A stretch of 64,000 bases of DNA from Hemileia vastatrix (GCA_030280995.1 JASXTE010000002.1:39243183-39307182), one strand, 5' to 3'. Shown: positions 34,330 through 46,542, counted from the stretch's first letter. Notes: generated by a model not told the origin, from the letters alone. Translations and numbers: made by a program.

Positions 34330-35551
34330 CATTTTTTACACATTCCATAATGAATTCTTTTTTTTAATTTTTTTTTTACTTTTCCAAATTATGACTTGCT
34401 GTTTCTCTTTGAAAATCACAGTCTTTTGTATTCTCTGAGAAAAGATGAACTCTTTCCATCTCCTCTCCTTCAAATCTGGCCTTTTCAAAAGTTGATTGCA
34501 TCAAATAAATAATTCCTTTTTTGTAATAGAGGTTTTTTCTGAAAAAATTGAATAGAATAAATAAATAAATATGTTATTGAAGAAGATATATAGTGACCAA
34601 ATCTTACTTATATCTTTTTTCTAAAAATAATCATCAAGGGAGGACAAAGATCTGGTTGAAGTATTACCATGTTTTTAAAGATGGTTCAAGTTCATTGAAG
34701 TTGAGGCTTGACACTTTAGTTTGAATTTTGAGCTAGAGGGTTCAGGAAGTTCATCTAAAGAAGGATTGTCATTTCCAGAATCATTAATATTTTTAGAAAT
34801 TTGAGTTTGAGTAGGAGGAGACTAGAAAAGAAAGAATGAGAAATTCAAAGAAAAATTGATGAAAAAAAGAAAAAGTAAATATACATTAAAAGAATGGGGC
34901 TCTGAGGACTCAGATCTGCTCTGAAATAACTGTCCTGCTTGATAGTCAGGATCATCTTTAGCTGAACTACAGTTAGAGGCTGGAGGGGATTGAAGTTGTT
35001 GAAGAACAGGTGTGTTGGGAAGATTATTAGATGGTTGAGAACCAGAGGGTATATTCTTAGTAGTATTGCATATAAACCAAGGTTTGACATCAACTCAGGA
35101 ACCAAAAAGATTATTCATTTCCTCATAGAAAGGACACATGACATTGAGCATTTTGGAAAAAGTTGAAGTTCTATTCTCCAAATCATCATCATCAATACAA
35201 AAGCCAGTAGAAATGGAAGCAAAATGAGCCTTTTTATCTTTTGATTGATAAATTTTGAACCTCTCCTTCTTTTGCTTAGGATTGATGTCAATTCTCCCTT
35301 TTGTTTTCTTTTTTATTTCATTTTCCATCAACAAGAAGCCATTGACCTTTGATGAAGGTGGACTTCTCACATCCAAAACATGCATCATAATTTGATTTAT
35401 TTTTGAGGATGTTGATGATGATGAGATAATCTTCCTTTTTTAGCTGTCCAGACTTTGCTTTCTCAGGTGAGGGGCTTGCATTACAGTAAGACCTTTGTGA
35501 TGAAGCATTTTTTTGAGTTGCCTTTTGAGTGTTGGATTTTCTGTGAGGCAT
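34330..35551 (-). pseudogene. Myb/SANT-like transposon ORF, copy 3
   Basis: ATG at 35551. The N-terminus (Ser-rich, then LKKEDYLIIINILK and DACFGCEKST) is intact to about 35360, where a small deletion shifts the frame. The frame from 35388 continues with KVNGFLLMENEIKKKTKG, RIDINPKQKKERFK and MLNVMCPFYEEMNNLFGS to a stop at 35095. A further stretch (KPWFI, PDYQAGQLF) leads to a GTATAT donor near 34885. The acceptor TTTTCTAG (near 34820) is intact here, unlike in copy 2. C-terminal exons decay towards 34330. Confidence 0.65.
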
Positions 35552-35885
35552 TTTGAAACTGGTGTGTCACAAGAAAATAGATTAAGAAGTTGAAAACATA
35601 AAAAAAAAAAAAAAAGGAAAAAACATTCCTGGTTTAAATTTTGTAATAAAGTGTTTCAAATCTCAGTGAGGGGTGTCTGCCAAGGATTGATGAGGGGATG
35701 GGGGTCTGGGTGTCACATGTGACAGGGACAGGGTGGGCAAGGAAGGGATGATGTGGCCAACATGTGGTTGTGAAAAAAAAATTGGGGAAAAAATTGCTGA
35801 TTTGAGGTAGTAACTGACACCCATTTTTAAAATAAGTGACTTTTTTCCAAAATTTTAGTGCTGATTTGCCAGAACTGACACCCCC

Positions 35886-36663
35886 TAATAATAAGTCAAA
35901 TCAAGTCAAACTCAAAACTTTTGTCTTGCCTCTCCCTCCCTCCATCTTTTCACACAATTTCTCCACTCCCACTCCCATTTTGACTTTGACCTAAATTAAA
36001 ATCAATTCTAACTCAATCCCAAAGCATTTTCATCTATTTCAATCTAATCATACTAAAGACAATTTAATGCACTATTGTTATTCAATTGTTAAATCTTTTC
36101 ATCACGAAACTCACACGAACTTCAACTTGCAGAGGCTTAAAGACACCTCCATATCTCACGAGATACAACAGGTGATAGCAGGCAAAAAAAAGCCAAGAGG
36201 TAAAAGAACATATATATATATATATATATAATGAAATGAAGATTATTATGGATTTTATTTAGCATCAACTATCAACCAGCACATCAAATGATATTCAAAA
36301 ACAGCAAATCAAAAACGCTATTAGAGAGAATGAATGAGTGGATGATTTGATAAGATTCCAAACAATAGTAGTAAAAAATGGCATATAGTTCAGTTATATT
36401 AAAAAAAAGTGAGCTAAAAAACGTCAAATTTTATAAAACAACCTTGCGACTGCACTAACTTTGTGCGATGTTGAAGTGGATAAATGGAAATTACCATCAG
36501 GTAGTAGAGCTTTTGCAAAGAGTCGAACAAGAGAGTAGTAAAAGGAATGAACAGCATAAAAAAGCAAAAATATAAGAGCACTAGCACATATGTCATGATA
36601 GAATAGAGAAAAAGAGCAAAGAAAGAATAGAAAAAAAAAAACAGGTAAATTATTTATCATCCT
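35886..36663. other. Intergenic DNA 3' of the TCP11-family gene
   Basis: Probably includes the 3' untranslated region of the gene ending at 36664. A (TA)n run is at 36209-36231. The two overlapping minus-strand ORFs here are hydrophobic low-complexity and not supported. Confidence 0.5.
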
Positions 36664-38944
36664 TTATACTGATGTTGCTGACCGAAGACGGGCATAAAGA
36701 CCGTGATAGCCTGTCAAATGAAACGTAAACAATTTTTGTATCCGTCCAACGATACTTCCAATTTCAGTGGTTAAATCAGTTAACCCATTTTTCCTTAGTG
36801 TAATTTCCGCTAATTCATTAGTTATAACTATCACGTCTGCTTCAGACTCTTGCGATGCCTGATATTCCTCCCCTTCTTCATCTTCCATGCTACTGTCTCG
36901 ACCTAATCGATGACGTAATGATGGTTTCAAGTAACGAAATGAATTATTTACTTGTCCCTCTATAGATTCATTTTCATTCAAAATATGAATACTCGCTTTC
37001 TTGTTGCTTGTTCCTGTATATGTTCGATTATCGGTAGACGATTGACGGATGCGATTGTCATGAAAACTAGAGCTAGCTAGGACTGAAGCAGCGGCGGCCG
37101 CAGCCGCTCTTCTACGGCGGGCCGTGGCATCAGATAACTCATCCACGTCAATCATGGTAGCACGTCCAGTTCGCAGTATGCTTGGGATACCCTTTTCTTG
37201 TTCACTGGTTGAATTAGAAGACGAGGTTTGATGAGGAAATTTCTGTTGCGATTGCTTGTCCAGCCGTACCATTAAGAGAATCTCAACTGAATCCCACAAT
37301 TTTTTTTGTGCTAACTCGAACAATTTCGAATCAGCACGAAGATGAGAATCCATCCAACTGTAAACTAATTTGACTAAGTCCTCGCTAGGTGGTCGAGATG
37401 GTTGTTGGACCTGATTTTTTGAGTTGGCCTGCCTATCTTTAAAAGATTGAACTCTTACAGCAACTTGAAGTAACACATCTTTCATACCTACCCTCCAACT
37501 TGGGAGATCTAACTTTTTCAGACCGATCGCGGTCGCAGAACTGCTGGATCCTGATTTGCCGCGATCTGCCTTGGCGACTCCGCAATGTGAGTCCTTAACT
37601 TTCAATGAGCTGTCAGACATAAAAACCCAGATTTCTGACTTGATTTGATCAATATCTGTTTTGAGGATGTTTTTGTAGCCAACCAATTGTTTAAACAGCA
37701 TAAGGAGCAAGTATACTATGGTAAGATCGGTAATGTCTGAATGAAGAGTTTGCAATCTATTCGTATCCATCATGAAAGTTTCGGGTATGTTGCCTAGGGA
37801 AGGAGATGGCGACGGCTGGCATTTGGAATTGGATATTAGCTGGGATGCTGAAAAGGAAACACGGTAATCTGAGGTGCTTGAAGGCAGAGCAATAGAAGGA
37901 AGACTCCAGTTCTTGAGTGAGAGTGAGGATTCAGTATTATCACCATGAAAAATTAATTCCAATAAACCATTTCGCACAATAGCGCTAATATCATCGTTCA
38001 TCAGATAATTAGGGTTAGAAGTTCTCAATTTCTTCGTATTACATTGATTTATTCTCCCAACAGCATCATAGAACCATCTTTTGGTCTTTTCAATACTTGG
38101 TCGTTTCGCCAAATACTCTCTAAAGTGTCTGATCTCAAATTCTAGTGCTGTTTCTAAAAGAATGGGTCTTAATGTTCGTAACTGATGGTTGGCAATATCC
38201 TAAATTGAAAATAAATTGACAACAAGGTATATTGAAGAGTTGGTAAGCTGTGATAGCCATAGATATAAAATGAAAAACATACAAGTTTCATTAATTCTAA
38301 CAATTCAAATGCCATACGAAGACCTCCAGTAAAGCCCACATATCGCACTTTTTGTAAACTATCATGGGCCGAGTTTCCAACAATGCCCAGCAGTCCTCCA
38401 TGTCCCTCTTCCTTCAAAGGCTCAACAATCACTTCTTCAGTTTTTTTGCCCAATAGAGCAGCCATGCCATCTACTATACAATCTCGCATTGGCGCACAAT
38501 GTCCTTTTAATACATGTCCAAGAAAATCAGCCAAATGGGCCAAGTCAAGTTGCCCAGATTCAACTTTTTTGCTATCTAGTGTTTCAATTATTAGCTCTTG
38601 CGTTACGGTGCTGGCTGACTTAGGTGTTACCAAAGACAAAAGAATTGTTCGTAGCTCATTGACCAAAGGAGGGATTCTGGAGGGAATCCGATGAGTGGGA
38701 ATCAACCCTTGCCGGGTGCCGGTTGAAGGGCGATTTGAAGCAGAACAAACACATGGCAACATCTGCCTTGAATCATTGGAACCAAGATGATATTCACTTA
38801 TCAAGGAACGATAATGCAGGAAAGCAGTACAACGACAACTGTATTCAATTTCCTGTTCAATAGCTAACCAGTACCGATCAGCTAATAATCGTTTACGTTC
38901 GCCTCTAAAAAATTGCAAAAATAAATAATAATATTAATAAATCA

Positions 38945-39005
<61 letters not shown>

Positions 39006-41471
39006 AAATGAAATAAAATAAATACATAAAAAAACCAACCGGTCACCATCTAGATTAGGACGAAACCTCAAGCCTTCATCAAACACGATATCATGTCTAA
39101 GTTGTGCATTTTTTAAAACCTCGGTGAATTCTAACTCTGCCATGGACGCTCTAGTAATCGGCGGAGTCCAGTTAGGAAGATGAACGTCAGGAGTTGTAGG
39201 TATCCGGTAGCCGTTCTGATGGTAAACGTGATTGAATGATTCATCAGAGGGATATGGCTTAGAAGATGATTGTAGAGGAAGTGTGCGAGGTAGATCCAAT
39301 GAATGGCGCGCAATCAATTGAACATGTGCTGGAGCAGCTTGAGATGCAGCAGGTGATGTGATTGGCACTTGACTTGTATTTGCAGTTGGCTTTGATGGAG
39401 CAAGGGTGGTTGTGGCTTGAGAAGAAAAGTAAGGTGATGAGACTGATGATGAAGTAGCCGTTGATGCAGAAGCACCAACATTAGATGATGATGAGCTTTG
39501 GCAAAGAGAATTACCAGAAGCATTGGTTGAATTGCTACTGTTAGAACTATCCTGCATGGAACTATTAGATGAGGTTTGTGCACCATCCATGCTATTTGAG
39601 GATGATATTGATGAAGCAGTGGGCATTTTCATGGCAATGACAACAGGCTTGTATGGATTGGGTAATGGATTGGAAGAAGTGGAGCTTAAAGAGTGTTCGC
39701 TCCTTTTCCAATTGGATGATCCAGAATTAGAAGTGAAGTGATGAGAAGGGACGGGCATGAGGGATAGAGATGGCTTTAAATTAAAATGCGGTATTATGGT
39801 TGGGTCAATAATGATTCTAAGTTTAGCAAAATTGTTCGGGCGACATCTAATTTCTCGAGACAGTTTAGGGCCTAGCCCAGTTGCACGCTGCCCAGCCCGA
39901 GTCGACGATTTGGCAGCTATATCATCATCCTTCCTTCGGTGACTCGCAACAGCGCAGATAGAGGTATGCGGGTTGACGCAGGGTATTAGGGAGCTTGGTG
40001 GTAATGAAACGGCTCGTACCGAAGCCAGGGATCTATTGGGGTAAGTGTCAGGGGTCTGGTGGACATCCACGCTTGAAGCAGGGGTACGAGCCATCCCTAA
40101 AGCAACAACGAAGATGGGAATACAAGAAATAAGGTCAATAATAATGACGCAAACACATTGACCAAAATATGCTAGTAAGAATACAAGAGGATAAATGGGT
40201 GAGGATATAAAGTATAAAAAGGGACAGCCAGCACATAGGACAAGAAAACAGAAAAAATTAAAAATAGATGCATGGCAAATATGAATCAACACACTTTGGG
40301 TAGAATCAGGTTGCACGAATTGAGTCGTGACGAGTGGAGCATTGCATAAACTATGCTCAGCTGAACAGGGAGCGCCGCTAGATAAAATAGGACTTGCAAT
40401 ATTACCCGAAGTCGGAACGGCAGGTAAAATTGAAGGGCAATAGTTTGCTGATAGGGCATCTAAATTTTCACACCTTCGTTTCTTGGGTATCACCTCACAT
40501 GGTGATAAAATAGGAATATGAGAATCATGCTGCTGGGACGATTGTAACGTACTCTGAGGGGGCCGAAAAGCTCGATGAAACAATTCGCTCCGACGAGTAC
40601 GGTTGTCCAGCATACGTCGACGATGCAAATTAGCAATGGGCTTGCAGCTAAAATCACCATTCCGATTATAAACATTAGAAGTTTTCTGAAGGTCTGATTC
40701 ATGCGAAAATGAAGATGATTTGTGGCCTAGACTAGGAACCGGACACCCATTTCCATTTTGTGGTAATGGAGCATGAACTTTGGTACACCGAGAAGAAATG
40801 CAACAACCAAAGTGAGATTGGCCAGCAGGAGCAGACATGGGAAGTACTTCAGTAGCTTCTGGATACCCAAAAGTTAAGTAATGTGAATTGGAATCATCCT
40901 GATTTAACCTGGATGTGTTAAACTGCAAGGTTGATTGAACCAGATCATCTCGCGGAGAACTGGCTTGACAACTATCTGGTGAGGGACCAGTTACAAGTCC
41001 AGCGAGCCGATCGGTGGAGCCCGCAATTACTAAGTCAACATCATTAAGTTTGCGCTTGGGTGGAAGGGGTGGCGAAAAGCCAAGAAGGGGAGACTTGGTT
41101 GAGCTGGTTGGCTGATGGCGGGGCTGAAGTGGGTGGGAAGAATGACAACTATTTTGACTATGACAATTATGATGACGATGATGATGATGACGTTGTTGAA
41201 GATGTGGATGTTGACCAGCTGCTGAGAGGTGAGGGTGAGAAGAGGAAGTGTCCCTAGGTTGATCAACAGACCGGGCTGAAGAGTCAACTATTGAATTAGA
41301 CTCAGGGCTGTGGACGCTTGGGCCACTTGTGTTATTGACAGCTTGGCCCACCGCAGCGCCGGGATGAGTGTGATTAGACCCAAGCGAAGCAGAGGATGAG
41401 GTGGGAAGGTCAATGTCATGTGGGGTAGCGGCCAGTTGAGTTTCGATAGATTCATGTTGGGCATGGTCCAT
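36664..41471 (-). CDS. TCP11/Sok1-family protein, 4 exons, 1463 aa
   Basis: The only convincing host gene. Exons (minus): 41471-40295, 40096-39040, 38904-38283 and 38199-36664. All introns are GT-AG (198, 135 and 83 bp), and the joined length is 4392 nt with no internal stop. Residues 1 to about 700 are Ser/Pro/His-rich and probably disordered, with a His cluster near 85-120. The TCP11 domain follows: ELEFTEVLKNAQLRHDIVFD with RFRPNLDGD before intron 2, ERKRLLADRYWLAIEQEIEY after it, DLAHLADFLGHVLKGHCAPMRD in exon 3, and ANHQLRTLRPILLE and LEFEIRHFREYLAKRP across the start of exon 4, with the YDAVGRIN segment after. An Ala run lies near residue 1300. In yeast, Sok1 is a multicopy suppressor of PKA defects; in animals TCP11 acts in sperm. 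The role in this fungus is unknown. Intron 1 is in frame and would otherwise add 66 hydrophobic residues; its splicing is inferred from that and from consensus sites. The ATG at 41471 is the first in frame after an upstream stop-poor but ATG-free stretch. Confidence 0.87.
38949..39002. repeat. (TA)n microsatellite in TCP11-family intron 2
   Basis: About 27 uninterrupted TA dinucleotides inside the 135-bp intron 38905-39039. They fill about 40 percent of the intron and leave only the donor region and the acceptor tract. Confidence 0.95.
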
Positions 41472-42500
41472 GATAAGTGAGATGAAGGCCAACTAGTTGA
41501 AGCCTGGCAAAAACGCAGGAAAATTGATAGAAACAATCAAAATAAAGGGGAAAAGTGGACAGACAGCAGTAAAAGAATAGAGAGTATTATGATGAGGAAG
41601 GGAGAATATATGAAAGAAAGCAGGGAAGGGGATTATTATGATATATAAGAAGGGACGAGGTCAGGGAGAGTGCAGAAAGAAAGGGGTCTAGAAATACGAG
41701 TAAGAAATATGTATCAAGATGAAGAAATGAAGGATATCTCAATGAGGCTGTGATGAGAAGATATATAGAAAAAGGAAATGTAAACAGAGCTGAATGTAAT
41801 AAAGATGGTTTGTTTTTTACACACACGAAAAAAAAGCTAAAACTAAATAAGCGAAGAAAATGATAGAGGGAAAGGGTAGATTGAAAAAAAAAAAAATTTG
41901 AAAAAAAAATTGAAAAAAAAAAAAAAATTTGAATAGAAAAAAAAAAGTGCCAAAGAGTGAAGATGGGAGAATGAACGAGGAATAGAAGAAATGAATAGGG
42001 GGGGAGGGGGGGGGGGGGGGCTAGGATGAGAATAAGAGAGGCTAAGCCAAACACCACCGTCAAAACAAGACAAAAGGGGGGAGGAGGAAATATGACGAAG
42101 GCTGAGCAAGTGAAGATTGACAAAGTGTGAGGAGAGGAGGCGGAGCCGAACAATCCGGTGGGGCGTGGGGGAGAGAAAGAGCCAGGTGGGATGAAGAATA
42201 GATGATCAATGCCTGCTACACAGTCTGCCTCAGTTAGAGTGTGTTGTTGCACTAGATCCAGTGTTGATTGATGACACTAAGCACCCATCTTCTGTTTAAG
42301 GACACTGTAATTGCCTTCTTTTGTTTGATTGGGTTGTTGTTTTGATTTTGGATGAATGTTGATAGTCCGTAGCTGTTAAATTGATCTCTATGATTCTGGT
42401 GCTTTATTTTTATCTCTTCTCTTGCTTGGCTGGTTTGGGATGGAGTGTTTTTGATTTAGAAAGAAAAAAAAATGTCTTCTTTATCATCTTTTTAGATTCA
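41472..42500. other. Upstream region of the TCP11-family gene
   Basis: On the coding strand this is strongly pyrimidine-rich, with long T and C runs (for example 41879-41947 and the C run opposite 41999-42020), as is common in fungal promoters and leaders. The 221-codon ORF at 41587-42252 (minus) is Phe/Ser/Leu-rich low complexity and not supported. No TATA box can be chosen with confidence. Confidence 0.45.
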
Positions 42501-44359
42501 TTCATTTGTCTAATCCTTTTCAATTAGCTCACTTGACTGCGCTATTATCTTTTCATTCAATTCCTTCCTGTTTCGCTACTACCTTTTTCTTTGGACTTCT
42601 CCAGTCCAGCTTTTTCAATTTATTTCTCTCCCTCAGTTTCTTCACAGGCGATGATGACGGTGCTGTCCATCTCATTTCCCTTGTACTAATCTATCTTCAT
42701 CTCGTCTCTATTTCCCCTCGACATAAATCAAATCCCTTTCCCATTTCTTATTAACCCGACTTTCCTCTCCTTCCAACCGTGCACCGGAGTTTGAGATTTT
42801 TTTGAAATGTTTTCATTCGTTACACTCCCGCATCTTCCTTGGCTGGAACTGCCTTGGATACACCTTCCTCGTTCTCTGAGCATCTTATATATGTACATAC
42901 ATATACATCTCTTTGTAATTCACTTTATAATTTGCAAACATTCGTTTGCTAGAGTCAATGTGATCAATTCATCTTGGAGCTCTCTTGCCTTTGCCACTTT
43001 CATTCTTATCAGACAATCAGTCTCCTATTTGTAGAAAATTGCGATGTCACGGCTGATCATCCTCGACTACTCAATTGCTGAAAATCACTGTCAACCAGTT
43101 TAATTTTTGATCGGCTGAATCTTGAACTAAAACTCTATGGTACTCAGTTTTCATCATTCCCCACGTAATCTTACTCTCAAAGTGAAATTCCGCTTGCGTA
43201 AACTATCGTTCCACGCCCACATCCTCAGAGGGCTCAGCCTATCTCAAAGCTTTTGAGCTAAGACCAGCTTACTTCAGCCGACTATATAAACTATTACCCA
43301 CTTCATTTATCACCAAGCCTAGACGCCTTTTGCGCTCTTTTTGGACTCCACATCATTGTAGTAAGCACACTTGGAGATCCTTTTTTTTTTCTTTCTTCTT
43401 TGCAGACCTGAATTGTATCCCTTGATATAAGCATCATTCACACTGTATATATATTGTACATAAATTTATATGTATGTATTTAGTTGAATCTCCGGACTCT
43501 ATATAGCCATCAAAACTATTACAACCAAATTGTCCACCCTTGCCATCGCAATTATCAGTTACTAGTCAATTTTTGCTCTTGGTGACTACATTTGTCCCAA
43601 AACCTCTATTAAATGGCCCACAATGTTTGGTAACTCTCTTATCTTTGACTGGTCAGCTCATGTTTCAATAATGTTGAGAGAGCGCGTTGCCATCAAGTTT
43701 ATCTACTCAAGCTCTTGAAGGGTCTTTTTTGTGAGCAGGAGAATGTGTATCTGTGTCTTTTGCATCCATAATACTCTCAAAGTTGCTCCCCACATGTCCG
43801 GCAGATGGATTCAATCACTCAATCTTCTGACAGTGATGTAGGTACAGATTTTAAAAATAACTGAACAACATGATCGACTCGCTCGATCATTAATTTTGTA
43901 ACACATTCCTTGTGTTTTGCAAACTAATTAATACAGTCATTTGAGAATGGGCGATACATTCATGCGAAAGTAACTTCCATCGTTGTAACACTTAAATGTG
44001 AACTACAAACATAAACAATTTTTCACCCATGATGTTACATAGCCGTTGTCATGCAGTGGGGAACCTACTCCATGTTTGTTAATGATAAACTTATCATCCT
44101 TATTTCTGATACCTTCATTCTTGTCGCCTCCCAAATTTCAAATGATCCCCAGCGCTCATGTCCCTCTTCTCTTTGTCGTAAATTCACATGTTTTCAGCCA
44201 TGCTTCCATATCAACTAATTATTACTTGTTATAACATTTTTCTTTATAGAGATGAATCGTACTAATAATTTTTATGTCTGTTACAATATGGCACACATTC
44301 AACTTCGTTTGTGAATATAACTATTTAAAATCCTATGTTTCATTATTGTTTGCTTTATT

Positions 44360-44390
<31 letters not shown>

Positions 44391-45353
44391 CTATCTATAT
44401 GCTGCACTCCATACAAGTATCCTTAACCACAATTAGTATGTTGATCAAACGCCCTCACTCTCTACTTAGGGTTAGTTCACAACATTGTGATCATGATGTG
44501 TTTGATAATTGACGTGTCTTAAACATATATTTACACGGCTAAAAGTAACAAAAACCATCTAAGGAAAAATATGTCTACAAAATTGAAACTATCCCAGTAA
44601 ACGGGACCAAAGCTAATAAATAAATAAACCAACAAAGAAGTAAAATCACTAAGCTTTGATTATTCAATGAACAATCGAACTATATTCAAACAGTAAGGAT
44701 GAGCAGTGTAATCTCTCTGTTATTGATTAATGGTTGTACTGCTTTTTCTTTGAGAGAGAAGTAATGATGAACCATTTTTTGTTGGTCGTTAAATTTTTGC
44801 TTCATTGAATTTTCATTCAACCCAGTTTGACTTGTTGATTAATTTTTCATTTATGTAATCCTTGTTACTTAGTTAGTTGTTATTTTGTTACAATCCACTG
44901 TCTACTTGCCCCCTCTCTTCGTTCCAATTCCACTTCATCCTACCCAATAAAGAACGTGACATGGGCTTAGAGGATGTAATTAGCTTGTGTTGTATGAATT
45001 TCAATGGTCTAACCATACCCACTCTGTTTAAAAAAATGGAATGCAGTGGGAATATCTGCAAAGATGAGAAACTATATCCAAAATAATTAAAAATAAGAAA
45101 AGATGAGAGGGAGGAGATAAGAATGCGAGTGAACCGGGTCCTAGGGCTTCTGAGGAGTTCATTTTTATTTATTATTTTATTATTATCATTTTTCTTCGTC
45201 AGTTTTTCTAATTGGAACTTCGGTTTCAATCCAACACAGGGATTTTCGGTGTTACTGCTTTTAAAAATTTGTTCCTACTTCCACCATCCCAATCCCCACT
45301 CAATTCTCACCATAGCATCATCAAATCAAATATATCTTTTCTTCTATTAGTTG

Positions 45354-45386
<33 letters not shown>

Positions 45387-45747
45387 TAGTACCCAATTTA
45401 AATTTCATGTTACTTATACCTCACTCAATCCCTTTCCATCCCTTTCCCTTTGTCACATTTTTTTAGGTTATGTTTGATTTGTTTCAAACATTACGTACAG
45501 CTTTAACGAAATTGCTGTACATGTAAACTGAAATTAACTAGGAGAGTGGGGGGCGTTGGTCACTTCATGCCACACAGATGTCCGAACTGGTGAGACACAT
45601 CAGCTCTCTACTTTCTGTATATACATACATATTTATATACAATGCGACATCTCCGGACTTTCTCAAAACAAATCTGGAAAGACAAGCAGAGTGTAAAAGT
45701 CATTCTAACCGGCTGGTGTATGTATCAATCATCCATCCATATACATA
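42501..45747. other. Less AT-rich intergenic DNA, no gene seen
   Basis: I found no credible exon on either strand; ORFs up to about 110 codons are low-complexity. A (TATC)n microsatellite lies at 44358-44399 and a (TA)n run at 45354-45381. The words ATATGTACATACATATACAT (42889-42908) are near-palindromic. Base composition is closer to that of the TCP11-family gene than to the transposon arms. Confidence 0.45.
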
Positions 45748-46030
45748 CAGTCAAACCCGTAAACATTGAGACAAAAATGAAAATTTTCGAAAATTTATTG
45801 ACAGCCCAAAAGTTGAGACGCAGTATTTTTTTGACATCTACCATTCAGTTTGTGGCCATCGCGTTGATTTCTCTGTTGTTTCGCCGCTCATCATCATCTT
45901 AGCTGAAAGTGAGGTTAACTTATGTCATAAAATGAACTGATTCTGTCAAAAAATACAGCAACCCAACTTTTGGCTGTCAATAATATTTCCAAAAATTTCA
46001 TTTTTGTCTCAATAATTACGGGTTTGACTG
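45748..46030. mobile_element. Tc1/mariner-type MITE, 283 bp, long inverted repeats
   Basis: Ends CAGTCAAACCCGTAA...TTACGGGTTTGACTG, flanked by TA (45746-45747 and 46031-46032). The inverted repeats extend about 65 bp on each side (through ATTGACAGCC / GGCTGTCAAT). The TA target and CAG start are those of Tc1/mariner elements. The 86-codon ORF across it is not supported. It is the only obvious transposon near the host gene island apart from the next small hairpin. Confidence 0.9.
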
Positions 46031-46419
46031 TATATGGGTCTAGATGTCTAGACTAGCGATGGTGTCCATGAAGACTAGGGTAAGCTTTTTATTATTATTT
46101 TTAGATTCTGTAATAAAATGTCACAGCGAGAACCCTCGCTGGAGATTCTACTCTAAAAAATAGTATTAACTGATTATTTATGACGTGTGAACGATGGATG
46201 TGGGGCAAAAAATCAAATCGTTTTTTGTTGGTTTGGTTGAACCACTGGACTATCATTTTTCTATGACAGCTAACATTCGGCACCAATGTTTCGTGTAAGG
46301 GGCTTGAATGGATGTTCATTATTACGTGTAATAATAAAGGTGTCTAGTACTATTTCCATTATCCTACGTGCACAACATATATGTAAACCCATATTGATAA
46401 TTGTAGGTGCATTTTAGTA

Positions 46420-46542
46420 CAGCTATTTGGGAGAAAACCTTGCTCGTTTTTTGCCCCTCATCCCCCGCCAAAAGCGGTTTAAATTTATGTTTTTGGCGGG
46501 GAGTGGAAGGCAAACACACAGCAAGCTTTTCCCAAGTAGCTG
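46420..46542. mobile_element. Small hairpin MITE (123 bp)
   Basis: CAGCTATTTGGGAGAAAA...TTTTCCCAAGTAGCTG with TA on both sides. An inner pair, CCCCGCCAAAA / TTTTTGGCGGGG, is also inverted, so nearly the whole element can fold into one hairpin. TA target, CAG start. Confidence 0.8.

Larger units (their letters stand above)
31103..35885 (-). mobile_element. T-family DNA transposon, single 4.8-kb copy
   Basis: Ends GGGGGTGTCAGTTCTGG and CCAGAACTGACACCCCC, TA-flanked. Two ORFs face each other from the ends: a short transposase-like remnant at 31411-31644 (plus) and the Myb-like ORF from 35551 (minus). Four tandem repeat units fill the middle. It is drawn minus because its Myb-like ORF, which begins at the 'left' end of the composite copy, is on the minus strand here. 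No catalytic transposase region is left, so it is an internally deleted copy. Confidence 0.82.

Noticed and set aside
40097..40294. Hydrophobic segment in the first TCP11-family exon as a transmembrane domain
   Set aside because: The segment is bounded by GT and a pyrimidine-rich AG, is AT-richer than its flanks, and sits between Ser-rich disordered text. An in-frame intron is the simpler reading, though isoforms remain possible.
41587..42252. 221-codon minus-strand ORF upstream of the TCP11-family gene
   Set aside because: Phe/Ser/Leu/Pro text from homopolymer and pyrimidine tracts. It is more likely promoter or leader of the gene than a protein.
44888..45229. 113-codon minus-strand ORF in the gene island
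   Set aside because: No recognisable domain, no splice partners, Ser/Arg/Lys/Leu composition near that expected from random sequence.
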